A DNA stretch of 64,000 nt. Source: Stachybotrys elegans (Eukaryota; Ascomycota; Sordariomycetes; Hypocreales; Stachybotryaceae). The notes under the pieces are model-generated. The model was not told where the DNA came from. It ran no database searches and worked only from the letters and a program-made list of their open reading frames with translations. Shown here one piece after another: positions 22,318 to 33,934 of the stretch. The position numbers and the translations under genes are program-made. The stretch lies in assembly GCA_020746835.1 (NCBI GenBank), contig JAGPNK010000002.1:3458093-3522092 (forward strand), given 5' to 3'. The first letter of the stretch is position 1. Each line of letters starts with the position of its first letter.

Positions 22318-25300
22318 ATGACTCGACTTTCCAAGCACCAACCAAAAGCTGCTGCTACAGCACAGCGCTGGGGACGGCGGAAGAAGACCATGCCGAGTTC
22401 CGGGGAGTCATCACGATCAGCCACCAGCAGTGACCTGATGCATGCACAAGAGGGAATCGCTCTTACTTCTGGGGATCGTCGTAGTTCGTCAGCTATGGCC
22501 CGAAGCGTAGACTCGGGACCTGGACGTGCAAGGCATCTCGTTCCTCCCCCAGATCTAGTCGATGGAGCACCACATACCGCATCACCTTGTTACGATAGGG
22601 TCGACGAAAGTACAGGAGATTCCGAGCAGGATGAAACAGTCATGGCAATCGAAATGACGGAGAATAACACCATGGCGGGCGCCATCTTCTCGACACATGA
22701 CGGGATACTTAAAGTCCTGAACGATGTCCCCATGGCTGGCCTCGACCTCTGCGAGCAGCTATTGACCAACGTCCAACCGACTACCGTCCTCGTCTCTGCA
22801 CGAGCTCCGGAGCTATTATTGGACTATTTGGAGCGCAGACTAAAGCCAGAGACGAACAACGATGTGCTTTACCAGGACAATACAGGCTCTGTCGCTTCCC
22901 ACTTCATCCTACGAGCCATGCCGTCTTCGGACTTCTCCTACGATGCGGCCTGCGAAAGGCTCGCCGGACTCGACGCTTGCACCCTCGACGAAGTGAAGGC
23001 TGTATTTACCGCCACTGGAAGTGATTCGAGCACAGAGCGCATTGAGGTAACCGCAGACACGGTAAAGACATCCGAAAGCCATCGTTTCAGGATGATGCGT
23101 TGTGGTTCTCTCATCCACCTCGATAGCCGAGTCTCAGTAAGTTTACAGTGCTATATTTTTGAGACTTTGCAATCACGCTCACGCCAACTTAGGTAGGATG
23201 TGCGGGCGCGGTCCTTGCGGATATTCATCGCCGGCGCTCGACTTGCTTCCTTCCAGACGGCCAGGCAACCGAGGCTTTGTTCCATGTTACTAAAGTAGCT
23301 ATGTTCTCTATGGAGGACTACATGCTTGTTGACGGTGATACTCTTCTATCCCTTCAAATAGTCCAGTCGGAGCTTCATCCAAATAGCCAGGCCTGGGGCC
23401 TGAGCCCCAATGGATCGGCAACCAAGGAAAGCCTTTCTGTCTATGGCTTGTTCCATACGTTTGCCTGTACGCCCCAAGGACGTACCCGATTACGACAGCT
23501 TTTCCACCAACCAATAGTGAACCTGGATCTGATAAAGGAGAGACAGCGCACGATTTCGTTCCTCCTTAGACCAGAGAATGCAGAGAGACTGCAGCTAATG
23601 ACAGCCACATTGCGGAAAATACAGAATTTGAGGGCCGTAATGCTCCAGCTACGCAGAGGTGTCAGTTCCCCATCCTCGAGACAGTCATTCGACCGGAGCG
23701 TATAGGCTACGCTTAGACGATTCGCTGTATATGCGCTGAAATTACGAGAGGAAATCTCATCTCATCCTGGTTGGGAAGAAATTGAAACGCTTCTCGGGGT
23801 AAGCGCCCCTATATTCCATCTACAAACGACCGATAGGCGATACTCATTGGGAAGCTTTACAGGTTGTCCATGGGATCCAACCTCAGAGCTTGATGGCTGT
23901 GGGCGAATTGGTCAACAGGACCATAGATTTTGAGCAGTCGAAATCGCGTCAGCGTCCTTCCATAAAGGCAGGCATTAACCGCCAACTTGACGAACTCAAG
24001 AGACAGTATGATGGCATGGGAAGCTTCTTAACCGAGGCAGTGAATCGGGTTAACTGGCGTCTCCCCGAGTGGGCGCGGTGCCACATAAAATCCTGCATAT
24101 TCCTACCACAGCTTGGCTTCTTCATTGTCGTCGAAGCCGACCCCTCTACTGGTGAAAGTAGATATGAGGGTGAGGGCACCAGTGGTGATACATGGGACAA
24201 GACATTTACGGCAGGCAGCGATGTCTGTTACAAGAATGACTACATGAGGGAGCTTGATCATCATTATGGTGATATGTACTGCCAGATAGGTGGTGAGCTT
24301 CCCCCTTTTCATGTTCTCAAAAGCGGCTACTAATCACCATAAGATATGGAAGTTGAGTTGATACAAGGCCTGGCCACATCTGTTCTGCAGCACGAGAAAA
24401 CGCTGGTGGCTGCCTCGCAGCTATGCGGCGAATTCGACGCCCTGCGAGCTCTCGCCCTTGGAGCAGGAAAATACCGATGGGTCGCACCTCGGATGACAAA
24501 CGAGAATATCCTCTGTATCAAGGGTGGCCGGCATCCTCTTCAAGAGCTCGTAGTACCCTCTTTTGTCTCAAACGACTGCTTTCTAGAAGACCCTGAAGTC
24601 CCACACCAGGAAGACCACCGTGGATCCAAGGCTATCGTTCTGACAGGCCCCAATCATTCCGGGAAGAGTATTTATCTCAAGCAAGCAGCAATCATTGTGT
24701 ACCTTGCGCATATAGGAAGCTTCGTACCGGCTGAACACGCCACGATCGGCCTCACAGACAAGATTTTGACTCGGTTATCAACCAGGGAGAGCGCGGGACG
24801 AACGGACAGCGCCTTTGCAACTGACTTAGCACAAGTGACACGGGCGATGAGATGCTCTACACCTCAAAGCCTCATCCTTGTTGATGAATTTGGGAAAGGA
24901 ACCAGCAACGATGACGGAGCTGGGCTGCTAGCAGGGCTATTGGAACACTTCTCCAGCTTAGGTGATGAGATGCCACGAGTCCTTCTGGCTACCCATTTCC
25001 ACGAACTGATAGAGGGCGGCTTTCTCGATGGAATTTGCAACCTGTCTTTCTTCCACATGAGCGTTGAAAGCAACTGGGAGATAAGCGGATCGGAGGACCA
25101 CATTACGTACCTCTTCAAACTTACACCAGGTGTCAGTTCGTCGAGTTTTGGAAGCAAATGTGCGGCACTCAACGGTGTGCCTGCTGCCATCGTTGAGCGT
25201 TCCGAGACAATTTGCTCACTACTTGCCCGCAACGAGGATCTGGTCTCGGCGTGTGCCCAACTATCTGACGATGAGGAGAAACGGTTGCAGGAGGCCGAGG

Positions 25301-25437
25301 CTGTGGCAAGGCTATTCATACAGCAGGATCTTTCTACGAGGGATGGAGCAACAGAAGAAGGAAACAATAGTGGAAGCTACCTGAAGGCGATACTCCAACA
25401 TATGCTTCCCTCGGCATCAGACGGACAGCCAGTGTAA
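22318..25437 (+). CDS. MSH5: MutS homologue 5, meiotic crossover factor
   Basis: Msh5 pairs with Msh4 to stabilise recombination intermediates and promote meiotic crossovers; it does not repair mismatches. Exons read as 22318-23136, 23193-23660, 23706-23798, 23863-24292 and 24344-25437, for 967 residues. The first ~110 residues are a disordered Ser-rich extension. The MutS connector and lever follow (GLFHTFACTPQGRTRLRQLF, LRKIQNLRAVMLQLRRG, FAVYALKLREE), then the clamp. The ATPase has Walker A GPNHSGKS (about 704), Walker B LILVDEFGKGTS (about 779) and LLATHFHELIEGGFL. The motif HIGSFVPAEHATIGLTDKI is typical of MSH5 rather than MSH2, 3 or 6. Intron 2 (45 nt, GTCAGT donor) is the least certain. 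Intron 4 has a textbook TACTAAT branch site. No sign of decay, so the species may be sexually competent. Confidence 0.93.
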
Positions 25438-25919
25438 TCAACTGAGCTGGATGGGCAGACTGAGGAGAAGGAGCATAAAAGCTCACAGGCATCTTTCCCT
25501 GATCCTTCAGCCATGGAGTGGGGGAATTTGTTACTGGGAATGATCAAACTTCAATGCGTTCGATAATGTACGTACGATATGATATAGGCGACTCCCAAAA
25601 CAAGGCATGCTATATGAAAAAAATCCTCCTCGTGATCCTCATCTCTATAACTCAAATCATCGCTGTCGTTTCATAAGATCATTGGTCCTGTCTTGGAACC
25701 GAAGAGCTTTGTCAATCGCTGGCGTAACGTGAATTTGGTCGCCGGCCAGATATCCGACGACTGAACAGACTCGAGGCACCGGACCGGAGGCCACACCAGG
25801 AAGCCGGAACAAGGAGCTCGCTTACGGGCACCATCGTTTCGAATCGTAGCCAAGCAGGTCGCATCGTGCATGGATAGACTTATACTTGCGACCCTGGTAA
25901 GAGCAGGAGTTGTACCCTG
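25438..25919. other. Convergent intergenic region
   Basis: It lies between the 3' ends of MSH5 (+) and the GPI-protein gene (-). No gene is seen; it should hold both terminators. Confidence 0.5.
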
Positions 25920-26670
25920 CTACAATCCCGCCAACAGCAAGGAGGCCGCAACTCCCATCATTAGGTAGAAAGATGTGCTCAGCGGTCCGAAGGAAGTAGA
26001 GGCAGCACTCGAGCCATATGACTCGCAGCTTGTTTCTTCCAGATGAGAGCATGCCTCGGAGCTCAAACTGGAGCAGACCAAAGTTGCCGTTGCCCCCAAA
26101 TTGGGCCCTTGCCCATCCACCGTCACTCCACCACCTCCTGGCACGTCTATTGTTACTGCGAAACGGTCACCATCGCCAAGAGCGGATGCGCAGCTATCGT
26201 AATTTCTGGAACAGGCCCTTACAGCTGACGAGCACGCGCCGCTGTCTGCGAAGGTTGTTGGGGCGTAGGGGAATGTGAAGTAGGTATTGGGCACGAAAGA
26301 CACAGGCGCGTCCGTCTGTGTTGGATTGGGAGCGGTGCCGGTACATACGGCGCTGCAAGCATATTAGAGTCAGCCAAGTCCGGCGAGCTACTCAGCACGC
26401 AGTTTGAGTTTTAACGCACCCAGAGGGACAGCACGCTGGCTGGTTGTTCTCGTCAAAGGCACACCTCTGGCCATTGACGCAGCAGATATCCTCAAACGCA
26501 GCGCCGAGCGAAGTTGGGCATTGAAAATAGTCGCCGGGACATTGCGCTTGTCTCTTGAATAGCGCCGTCGCTACCGGGTCATAACTCAGCGTGGCGGGAG
26601 ATGATGCTGCCGTCGTGGTAACGTGTAGGGCCGAGGTGAACGCGACCAGGAATCGGAGTGAAGGGCCCAT
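25920..26670 (-). CDS. Cysteine-rich GPI-anchored surface protein
   Basis: This is a predicted secreted, wall- or membrane-attached protein of unknown function. Exons 26670-26420 and 26352-25920 (67-nt intron) give 227 residues. A signal peptide occupies about the first 22 residues (RFLVAFTSALHVTTTAA). A compact Cys-rich module follows (CPGDYFQCP, FEDICCVNGQRCAF, ACCPSGAVCTGTAP); the intron falls inside its last part. A Ser/Thr- and Gly-rich domain with further Cys pairs comes next. The C-terminus is a typical GPI signal: small residues, then hydrophobic LMMGVAASLLLAGL. Similar 'GPI-anchored cysteine-rich' proteins are common in ascomycetes. The start is set by the first ATG before a good signal peptide; an upstream in-frame extension lacks one. 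Confidence 0.8.
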
Positions 26671-27468
26671 GGGTTCAAGCTGAGTAGGTGGATTTGAGGT
26701 GTTTCCGACAGCCCGAAAGGCGCAAGAGGAAAATAGCAATTATACCACAGACTATGGTCGCTGCGATGTTCGGATCCTCCAGGTGAAGAAAATATCAAGT
26801 CAATGCTTGTCTGCGCATGAGCGAGTGTGTTTGTCTGACGGGATGTGTCGGCTGATGAAGATGCTTGGAGGTTGGAGTTATGGTAATTACTGGGTAAATA
26901 TGGGCTTAGCTCCCGATTCCTTGGTAGCAAGCACCCGGTGGGGTGCAGGATCACAGACTGCTCGTATACTGGCACCACAGTGAGTGGTACCATTTGTGAC
27001 ATGCATGCCATCAAACCTATCATAAAGCGACACTTCAATGAAGCCAAAACCAGTTTTCTTAACCTGCTCTATACGTGACCAAAGCCGTGCCCGTGCATGT
27101 ACAATGCCGTGTACATTGTACACCAAATAATCAGAAATGCGACAGGTTGAATCAACACCTCACCCTTCGTCCCCCAGTTGGCCAAGCAACATACTCGCTA
27201 GACCAGCCCGCTCGGGTCTAGAAATGGCCTAAATTGGATTGACAATATTGCGTCAGTGGGCCTTTGGTGCAAATTACCCCACCACCAAAAGATCGCTGTT
27301 TGTATCGATAAGGGAGCAGGGATGGGGCTGCTCCTTGAGGATTCCAACCTGCTACTCAACGCATCCCTGGGAACTTGTAAGACGCGATGAGAAAGATCCT
27401 GAATACGGAGCTTAACGATACAGGTGGCTGTAAATCATCCTGACACACAGGAAGTGATTCGGCAGTGT
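26671..27468. other. Intergenic
   Basis: No gene is supported. It holds the promoter of the GPI-protein gene and the terminator of the next reverse-strand gene, plus a small perfect inverted repeat (separate entry). Confidence 0.5.
27098..27122. repeat. 8-bp perfect inverted repeat, 9-nt spacer
   Basis: TGTACAAT and its reverse complement ATTGTACA flank GCCGTGTAC. It could be a dimeric transcription-factor site or a small hairpin in the promoter of the GPI-protein gene. Chance occurrence is possible. Confidence 0.5.
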
Positions 27469-28188
27469 CTAGACCGGCTCTGATACAGGCCTCGTTCTGC
27501 CCCCACGAACGTGGCCCAGAATCTGCCTTAACCGATTGATGGCAGGCGTATCTGGTGTTTCGATCTTTTCGGGTTGTCGCGTGACCAGCTCAGCAACCTC
27601 ATGCTTCGCTTGGGCGACGAGCGGACCCAAGTCTCCCCATACTTCGTCCGTATAGTTGTTCAGAACTTCGTTCCACTGCAACAACCAGATATTCGCGGCC
27701 GAGCTTGTGTCCGAGGTACCCATGTGTAGCCGTGACTCCTCTGATCGGCCATCGCGCCCTTCCAGGAAGGAAGGCCTGAAGTTTAGGAGGTCGTCCCAAA
27801 GGCCACTGCTCCTTGGCATACCGTCAAAGAGGGCATGCCGTAAACTTGCCGCTGTATCTGGGGTCATCGCGGCGTCATCACCAACGTCCATCGTTTCGTC
27901 GGCTCCAACCTCAGCGGATAGTATATATGATACTTCGGCGCCATCTCTGGCTTCTTGGCTTGAGATGGCGGCACCTGTAAAACTAGCAAGGTTGGTCGAA
28001 GAGTCGATCCTGGCCGGAGGAACCCCATGATTCAAGAAAGCCTCAAAGCCTGACGGCGTTTCGGGGTGACCTTGGGGTTGTTTAAAACTCTCGTCAAGAT
28101 CGCGACGAGTCTGCCGGTATGACCCAGTTTCAGTAACCGCAGTCGATCCACTGGGACCGGCCGAACTCGACTCTCCCTTTTGCTCCAT
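27469..28188 (-). CDS. Acidic hypothetical protein, unknown function
   Basis: This is a single-exon frame of 239 residues that I do not recognise. The N-terminal two thirds are Ser/Glu/Asp-rich and probably disordered. A compact C-terminal region looks folded and helical (NIWLLQWNEVLNNYTDEVWG, LGPLVAQAKHEVAELVTRQ, PAINRLRQILGHVRG). No signal peptide or membrane segment is present. The Trp-rich helix and the uniform coding-like composition argue for a real gene. The ATG is the first in frame. Homologues in related fungi are expected from the look of the C-terminus, but this is inference. Confidence 0.65.
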   Translation of the reverse strand: MEQKGESSSAGPSGSTAVTETGSYRQTRRDLDESFKQPQGHPETPSGFEAFLNHGVPPARIDSSTNLASFTGAAISSQEARDGAEVSYILSAEVGADETMDVGDDAAMTPDTAASLRHALFDGMPRSSGLWDDLLNFRPSFLEGRDGRSEESRLHMGTSDTSSAANIWLLQWNEVLNNYTDEVWGDLGPLVAQAKHEVAELVTRQPEKIETPDTPAINRLRQILGHVRGGRTRPVSEPV

Positions 28189-29895
28189 AATGAATGTGAA
28201 TAGGTTGATCGTCTTCGCAAATATACATCGGGGCGTTCACTAATGAAATGAAATAATAATGAATACGATGCGGGGAGAGAAGGGAGATGCTCTCATGTAC
28301 AATAGAGTGAGTATGAGTTACTACTACCAGGTAGGTCGGTAGGAACTCTTTAGTACGCTGCCAGAGACGGGCGTTTGCCGAGGGGCACTCACGTGCCGGG
28401 CCGAAGAGAGCTGGAGTGCCCGAGGATGATTGCACGCCTCACATCTGACCCCAAATACGCCACTTGCCTGTGTTCGGGCTGATGGAAGCTCGAACTTCTC
28501 TGGTGCCAAGTTACACGACGTACCAATATTGTATAAGCAATCAGGATGGAAAGCAGGTGGCTACCCTGGAAATCCACCTTCCTCCAGACGAAGACCCTGG
28601 AACCTTTGATCAACCATGGTCTTCATCCAGCGAATTTGACTACCTACATCAAGGCCTAACCGCCTTCGAAGGGGTTGAGCCCATGTTAGGTAGCTACGAA
28701 GACCAGGACTGCGCTACTGCTGCCCTATCTTCGTCAGCGGCAGCGAATTAAACCGCATCAGGGCTTTCGCTGCCAGCAGTGGCAGTCGCGGCAACAGCAG
28801 CAGCCCGAGGTTCCCGTTTGTAGATAGCCCTAGATAATGTAGGTAGCTTGATTCGAGCAGAGGTACTTGACGAAGTGAGAACAACGGATCCTTGCCCGAT
28901 GTGGTTGTGTTGAAGAAGGCGGCATTTGTAACCCACATGTTGTTTTGGGCACTTGCTTCGGAAACAAGGTATTGCCTGTCTCCCTCGAGTACCGATCTTA
29001 CCTTGCAGTACCTGTATTATGGGTCCAAGGCAGGTGAGTCCAAGCAAGGAGCACCTTGATGCAAGGCACATTAAGCACCTTTCATGTGCTCGGGTTCTGT
29101 CGCTGCCGCGAAAGAGAAGCGGGACACGACGGGCGAGGGAGACTATTGATGAAGAGTACCTTGGAAAGCCCCCCAAACCCGAGGCATGGAATCAGGCAGT
29201 ACCTTCGTGGCTTCTGCAGAGATGTATAGCAGTTTGGCTTGTTGGGCGCGGTGTACCTGCTTGAAACTGGTTAGGTGAAGTGGCTTAAGTAAGGCGCCCA
29301 CGAGGGCCAGTGGGCACAAGCGGTACGGGGGTACCTCTGTTCGTATCATTGGACTTCGATGAAGTAAGGCAGATGACTTAGTACCTAAACGACGACAAAG
29401 GTGGGCAGTCAACGCAGAAACGCACCAACCCCCATCACCACCGAAACCACACCTGCAAGCAGCCTCCGTGACATCTACTCGGGTCCTGGATACCTCTACC
29501 GAGAGCACCTCTCGTCCCTCCGCGTAGCCCAACTCTCTCACACGCCCTTTCGACCGCTCTCGACCCCGCTACAGGTGCCGCTGTTCCTTTGCGCTCGCCC
29601 GCCTCCTTGCCCGCCGCCCGCCTGCCTGCCTACCCGCCATATTCCAGACGCGACAACAGCAACCCTTATCACCTTGCACCCGAAGCTTCATTTGCACCAC
29701 GCCCATCGGCAAAGATACCCGCCGTATTGCTTTTCTCTCGACCGACATATACTTTCGAGCAACTTCTACTGCGGCCTGTCATACGCCAGTCTTCCCCACA
29801 CCCGCCTACCATCGTCAGCCGAGCTCAAGCTCTAATCTTGGCTCGCTCATATCTGCCTGCTCATCCCGACGATTCCCAATACCCGGCTCACCAAG
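28189..29895. other. Intergenic, divergent promoter side of CDC55
   Basis: This is 1.7 kb between divergent genes. A weak small frame at 28482-28751 is listed separately. From about 29400 to 29895 the + strand is strongly C/CT-rich with short CCTGCC and CCGCC repeats, as in a long 5' leader of CDC55. Confidence 0.5.
28482..28751 (+). CDS. Possible small ORF (89 aa), weak
   Basis: An ATG-started frame of 89 residues has a plausible protein-like middle (SYTTYQYCISNQDGKQVATL, EIHLPPDEDPGTFDQPW) and an acidic tail. No family is recognised. It sits alone in the region between divergent genes. It could be a short gene, an exon of an unseen one, or chance. Confidence 0.2.
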   Translation: MEARTSLVPSYTTYQYCISNQDGKQVATLEIHLPPDEDPGTFDQPWSSSSEFDYLHQGLTAFEGVEPMLGSYEDQDCATAALSSSAAAN

Positions 29896-31679
29896 ATGGT
29901 TGATAGTGAAGCCAACTCGCCTACGTGGAAGTTTACCCAGTACGTTGATTGTTCCAGCTGGAGCTACCTGCCCAGTATCCGGCCCCGCCTCTTGAGTATA
30001 CTCCTACTAAGCCCGAGAATTGTAGGTGCTTTGGCGACAAGGGTGATGTGGAGGATATAACCGAAGGTAGGTGATTCTTGACCGAAGAACAAGGTGCTGC
30101 GGTTGTGCTGACGCTGTGCCGGCTCCCCAGCTGATATTATCTCAACGGTCGAGTTCGATCACACCGGCAACTACCTGGCTACAGGCGACAAGGGTGGACG
30201 AGTTGTTCTATTCGAACGGAATGAAACGGTCAGTCCAGTTGCAAACCTACCACGCCGCCTCGACACATACTGATAAGTGATTATAGAAGAAGTCTTGTGA
30301 ATACAAATTTCACACCGAGTTCCAGTCTCACGAGCCCGAATTTGACTATCTGAAGTCGCTTGAAATTGAGGAGAAGATCAACAAGATTAAGTGGTGCCGC
30401 CGCCAAAACGCCTCGCACTACTTGCTGTCTACCAACGACAAGACCATCAAGCTCTGGAAAGTGTTTGAGAAATCGCTCAAAGTTGTGGCCGAGAACAACT
30501 TGTCGCACGATGTCACTCCAGGTAACATAGCTGGCGGAGGCGGTGCTCCTCGGCCTATGCCAGCCACCCAGTTCAAGAATGTGGGAGATCTCAAGCTACC
30601 TCGCCTTACACACCACGACACAGTGGTAGCTGCTGTACCCAGACGGACATATGCCAATGCCCATGCGTACCACATCAACAGCATTTCCGTCAACAGTGAT
30701 GGCGAGACCTTCATCAGCAGTGATGACTTGCGCATCAACTTGTGGAACCTCAACATCCAGGACCAGAGCTTCAACATTGTCGATATCAAGCCAGCTAACA
30801 TGGAGGAGCTCACGGAGGTCATCACTGCTGCCGAATTCCACCCCATGAGCTGCAATTGGTTCATGTACGCCAGTTCAAAGGGCACCATCAAGCTTGCCGA
30901 CATGAGAGAGAGTGCACTCTGTGACCAGCACGCAAAGAGTTAGTATTACGTAGAGGATGGCACACCCCCCATTCCTCTCTCTCATTGACATGTCGTACTG
31001 ACTGCGCCCAGTGTTTGAGCAAGAGGAGGACCCCTCATCCAGATCGTTCTTCTCCGAGATCATCTCGTCCATATCCGATGTCCGCTTCTCTTACGACGGC
31101 CGATACATCCTGTCTCGTGACTACCTCACGGTCAAGATTTGGGATGTGAACATGGAACGACAACCAGTCAAGACGATACCAATCCACGAGCATCTCCGAC
31201 CCCGACTGTGCGATACCTACGAGAACGACAGTATTTTCGACAAGTTCGAGGTGGTTTTCTCAGGCGATGCCAAGAACGTCATGACGGGCAGTTATAACAA
31301 CAACTTTATGATCTACCCTACCGACCCCGAGAAGGAAGTTGAAGTCGTTCTTCAAGCGGACAAATCGGCCTTCAAGGCAAAGAAGGTTGGTGTGCCGACA
31401 CCAATCAACTCTTCGACGAGTCCTACGGCGACGAATGGTGGTAAGAAGGGTGGCTCCCGTGCAGGTAGCCCTGCAGGCGGTGCCCAGGGCCAGAGGATGC
31501 GCAAGGAAACAGATGCGGATCAGATCGACTTCAACAAGAAGATTCTCCACATGAGCTGGCACCCGTTCGAGGACAGCATTGCAATCGCGGCGACTAATAA
31601 TGTAAGTGAAGAGGCAGTGCAAACATTGCTACCACGTTGCTAATCGGCTGTTTAGCTCTTTGTCTTTTCGGCACTCTAG
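29896..31679 (+). CDS. CDC55: Protein phosphatase 2A regulatory subunit B (B55)
   Basis: This is the B55 WD40 subunit that directs PP2A to its substrates in mitosis, polarity and stress signalling; the Neurospora counterpart is rgb-1. Six exons: 29896-29939, 30026-30066, 30131-30228, 30287-30938, 31012-31601 and 31656-31679, giving 482 residues. The propeller begins with [19 protein letters not shown] and [16 protein letters not shown]. Hallmarks follow: [59 protein letters not shown] and [15 protein letters not shown] Gly/Ser/Thr-rich insert lies at about residues 415-445 before [18 protein letters not shown]. The last exon adds only LFVFSAL and the stop. Introns cluster at the 5' end, as is common in this gene in fungi. 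The C-rich leader suggests strong constitutive expression. Confidence 0.95.
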
Positions 31680-32818
31680 ACGAGACGCCGCGACTCGATG
31701 CGCCCACAACGGGCTGCTTGAGGGGAGGGCCGAACAACACTACTGGTGCGGGCATATCCATGGAGACGGCTACGACAGCGGAACTACGGATTTGAGGCAC
31801 CGGCGGACCACGAGATTGCGAGCCGACACGCTGATCTTCCAATGAAAGTTGACGTTCAGTCCTGGTGGTCGGGGCTGGAGGGCGCGAGGTATGAACACAA
31901 GCCTATCAACCTTAGAAGCTGCTCGGCTTGCGAGAAAACGTTCAAACAAGGCTGGGTAGTCGTATATTAGTGCAGTGGTATGGTTGTTCGGTATGGCAAA
32001 TATGAGCCGTTGACCTGACTGTTGGGCAGCACGCAGGACCATCGGTGTTCTGCCTTGCTGAGACTGGATGCAACGGAGTAGACCCCTTCAACGAATGTGG
32101 TAGAACCACCATAAATGGCGGCTAGTCGCTATACGCAGCAAATCCGACTCCTTTCATGCAGTATTATTTCGATGGTGTAGCAGTTCTTCATCTTCTGACA
32201 TTGTATACAACTGAGACCCATAACAAACCACAACAAATCCACATGTACCCTCCCCGAGTTCCAAGACCTGTCCAGGTCTCCTCTGGGTGAAGTAGTTGAT
32301 AATTCAATGTACCCCGTGCATGCTCCTGGTGGTAAGGTCTCGTTTCTAGCGACTCAGGCAGTCGAGAGATGCCAGAGAAGTGCCTCGCCCTTTTCCAAAT
32401 ATGATGGCTCGTTACTAAATTGCAAGATGGATGAGAAAGCGTATGCGAGTTCTCTTGGCAGGGTGCCTCTGAGCGTGAACGTTGTGCTTGATTGAACTGT
32501 CTCTGCCGCATTCGGGGCTTTCTGATCATTTCTACTTTATTTCGATGATTAAGATCCTGATGCCTCTGTCGGGTCAGCAGGCTAGGTCGGCTGGCGCGTC
32601 CGGGCCAAACGTCTCCCTCAGGCTCCTCCCCTTTCCGCTTACTGCCCTCCGTGTTGGGGCACATGCTCAAGTTCTAGCTACTGACATGCCGACGCCTGGC
32701 CTTGCTGATGGCGCTCCCTCTTGACCTTTACCTCCAGGCGTGCAGGGTTACTTGGTCTTCGCAGCCACTTTCACCAGGTCGGCTGCCCACACAGAGACGA
32801 CCAGTGGGACGTCATAAC
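31680..32818. other. Convergent intergenic region
   Basis: This is 1.1 kb between the 3' ends of CDC55 and the PAQR gene. Overlapping open frames lack any recognisable content; I see no gene. Confidence 0.5.
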
Positions 32819-33934
32819 TTAAAGAGACAAGCAAGTAAGACTTGCGTGAGCATAGTCGAAGGCATCCAGATACCCCATCAACTGGACCACAGCAGCGCAT
32901 ACCACCAGAATGTGAAAGATCGCATGGGAACCCCATAGGTCGAATTTACCAGGATATCGACTTTCGGGAAACCTGGTCTTCAGAACCACCACATGTGTTA
33001 GGGGTCAATTTCTCTCTTGTGTGCGAAATTGGGAGACTTACTGCATAAAACGAAGTCCCAGATAGAAGGCAACCTGCTTTTGCCAGAGTGTAGGGGAAAG
33101 CTTTTCTCATCATCTGCGACACGCCGAACGTAATGAGTCCATGGACCAAGGGCGCAATACCGGACAAGCCAGTCGCCACGAACATCAATGCTCGAAAGAG
33201 GCGATACTTTGAGCCCTGGAACTTGGGATGCATTGTCATGAAGATGGTCAGCATCCCGAAAACTCCAATCTATCAACCGAGGAAAGAAGAGCGTTAGACT
33301 CAAGTACCAGGTCTGAGATGAGGAAGGAACAAAAACTGTGCATATAGAGAGATTGACTAACCATAGACCAGTAGATATTGCGCGGCAAAGGTTCACACCA
33401 GAAAACCATGTATATTCCCAAGACAAGGTCGCCCAGAATGAAAATGACTACACCCAGCATGTCCAGTCGCAGGCAGAGATGTTCCACGTGTTGAGAGTGG
33501 TTCAGTAAGGTGTGGTACGTCGCCGACAGCGATAGGCAGGTGACGGCCGCCAATATGAAGATGGAGAAAGCAATGAAATCGGCTCCAGTGACCCCGGAGT
33601 ATCTGCTGGCAAGGTACTGCTGGAGATACCACTCGCCGAGCAGGAAGAAGACGGCCGGGACGAGGTGGGAATAGATGTTGACCGACTCGTTGTGGATATA
33701 CGACCAACTGCAGAACGAAGCTCGAGCCGAGCCTGAGATGGGCCGATAACCGTGGAGAACCCACTGGTTGGATTCACGTTGGAACCATTCCGGCATCTCA
33801 TCGAACGAGAGAAGAACCGGGCGTCCTGCCTTGCTGGCCTTGGACGCGGTGTCGGCGATGGATTCCATTCCCCGCCCTTTGTGCGTATCTGGCGGCTGCG
33901 GGGGTGAGACTCGAAGACGGGAGGTGGATGCCAT
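32819..33934 (-). CDS. PAQR / haemolysin-III family membrane protein (AdipoR/Izh-like)
   Basis: This is a seven-TM protein of the progestin and adipoQ receptor family; yeast relatives (Izh1-4) affect zinc and lipid homeostasis and are related to ceramidase-type enzymes. Exons 33934-33362, 33269-33042 and 32977-32819 give 319 residues. Family features in order: W-x-x-HGYRPISGSARASFCSW, HNESVNIYSHLVPAVFFLL, SATYHTLLNHSQHVEHLCLR with the conserved His and Asp of RLDMLGVVI, and in exon 3 PESRYPGKFDLWGSHAIFHI with the C-terminal H-x3-H metal site. Together these suggest a zinc-binding active site facing the cytosol. Exon 3 is easily missed but supplies the last TM and the essential histidines. The gene is divergent from the nucleotide-sugar transporter. 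Confidence 0.92.
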
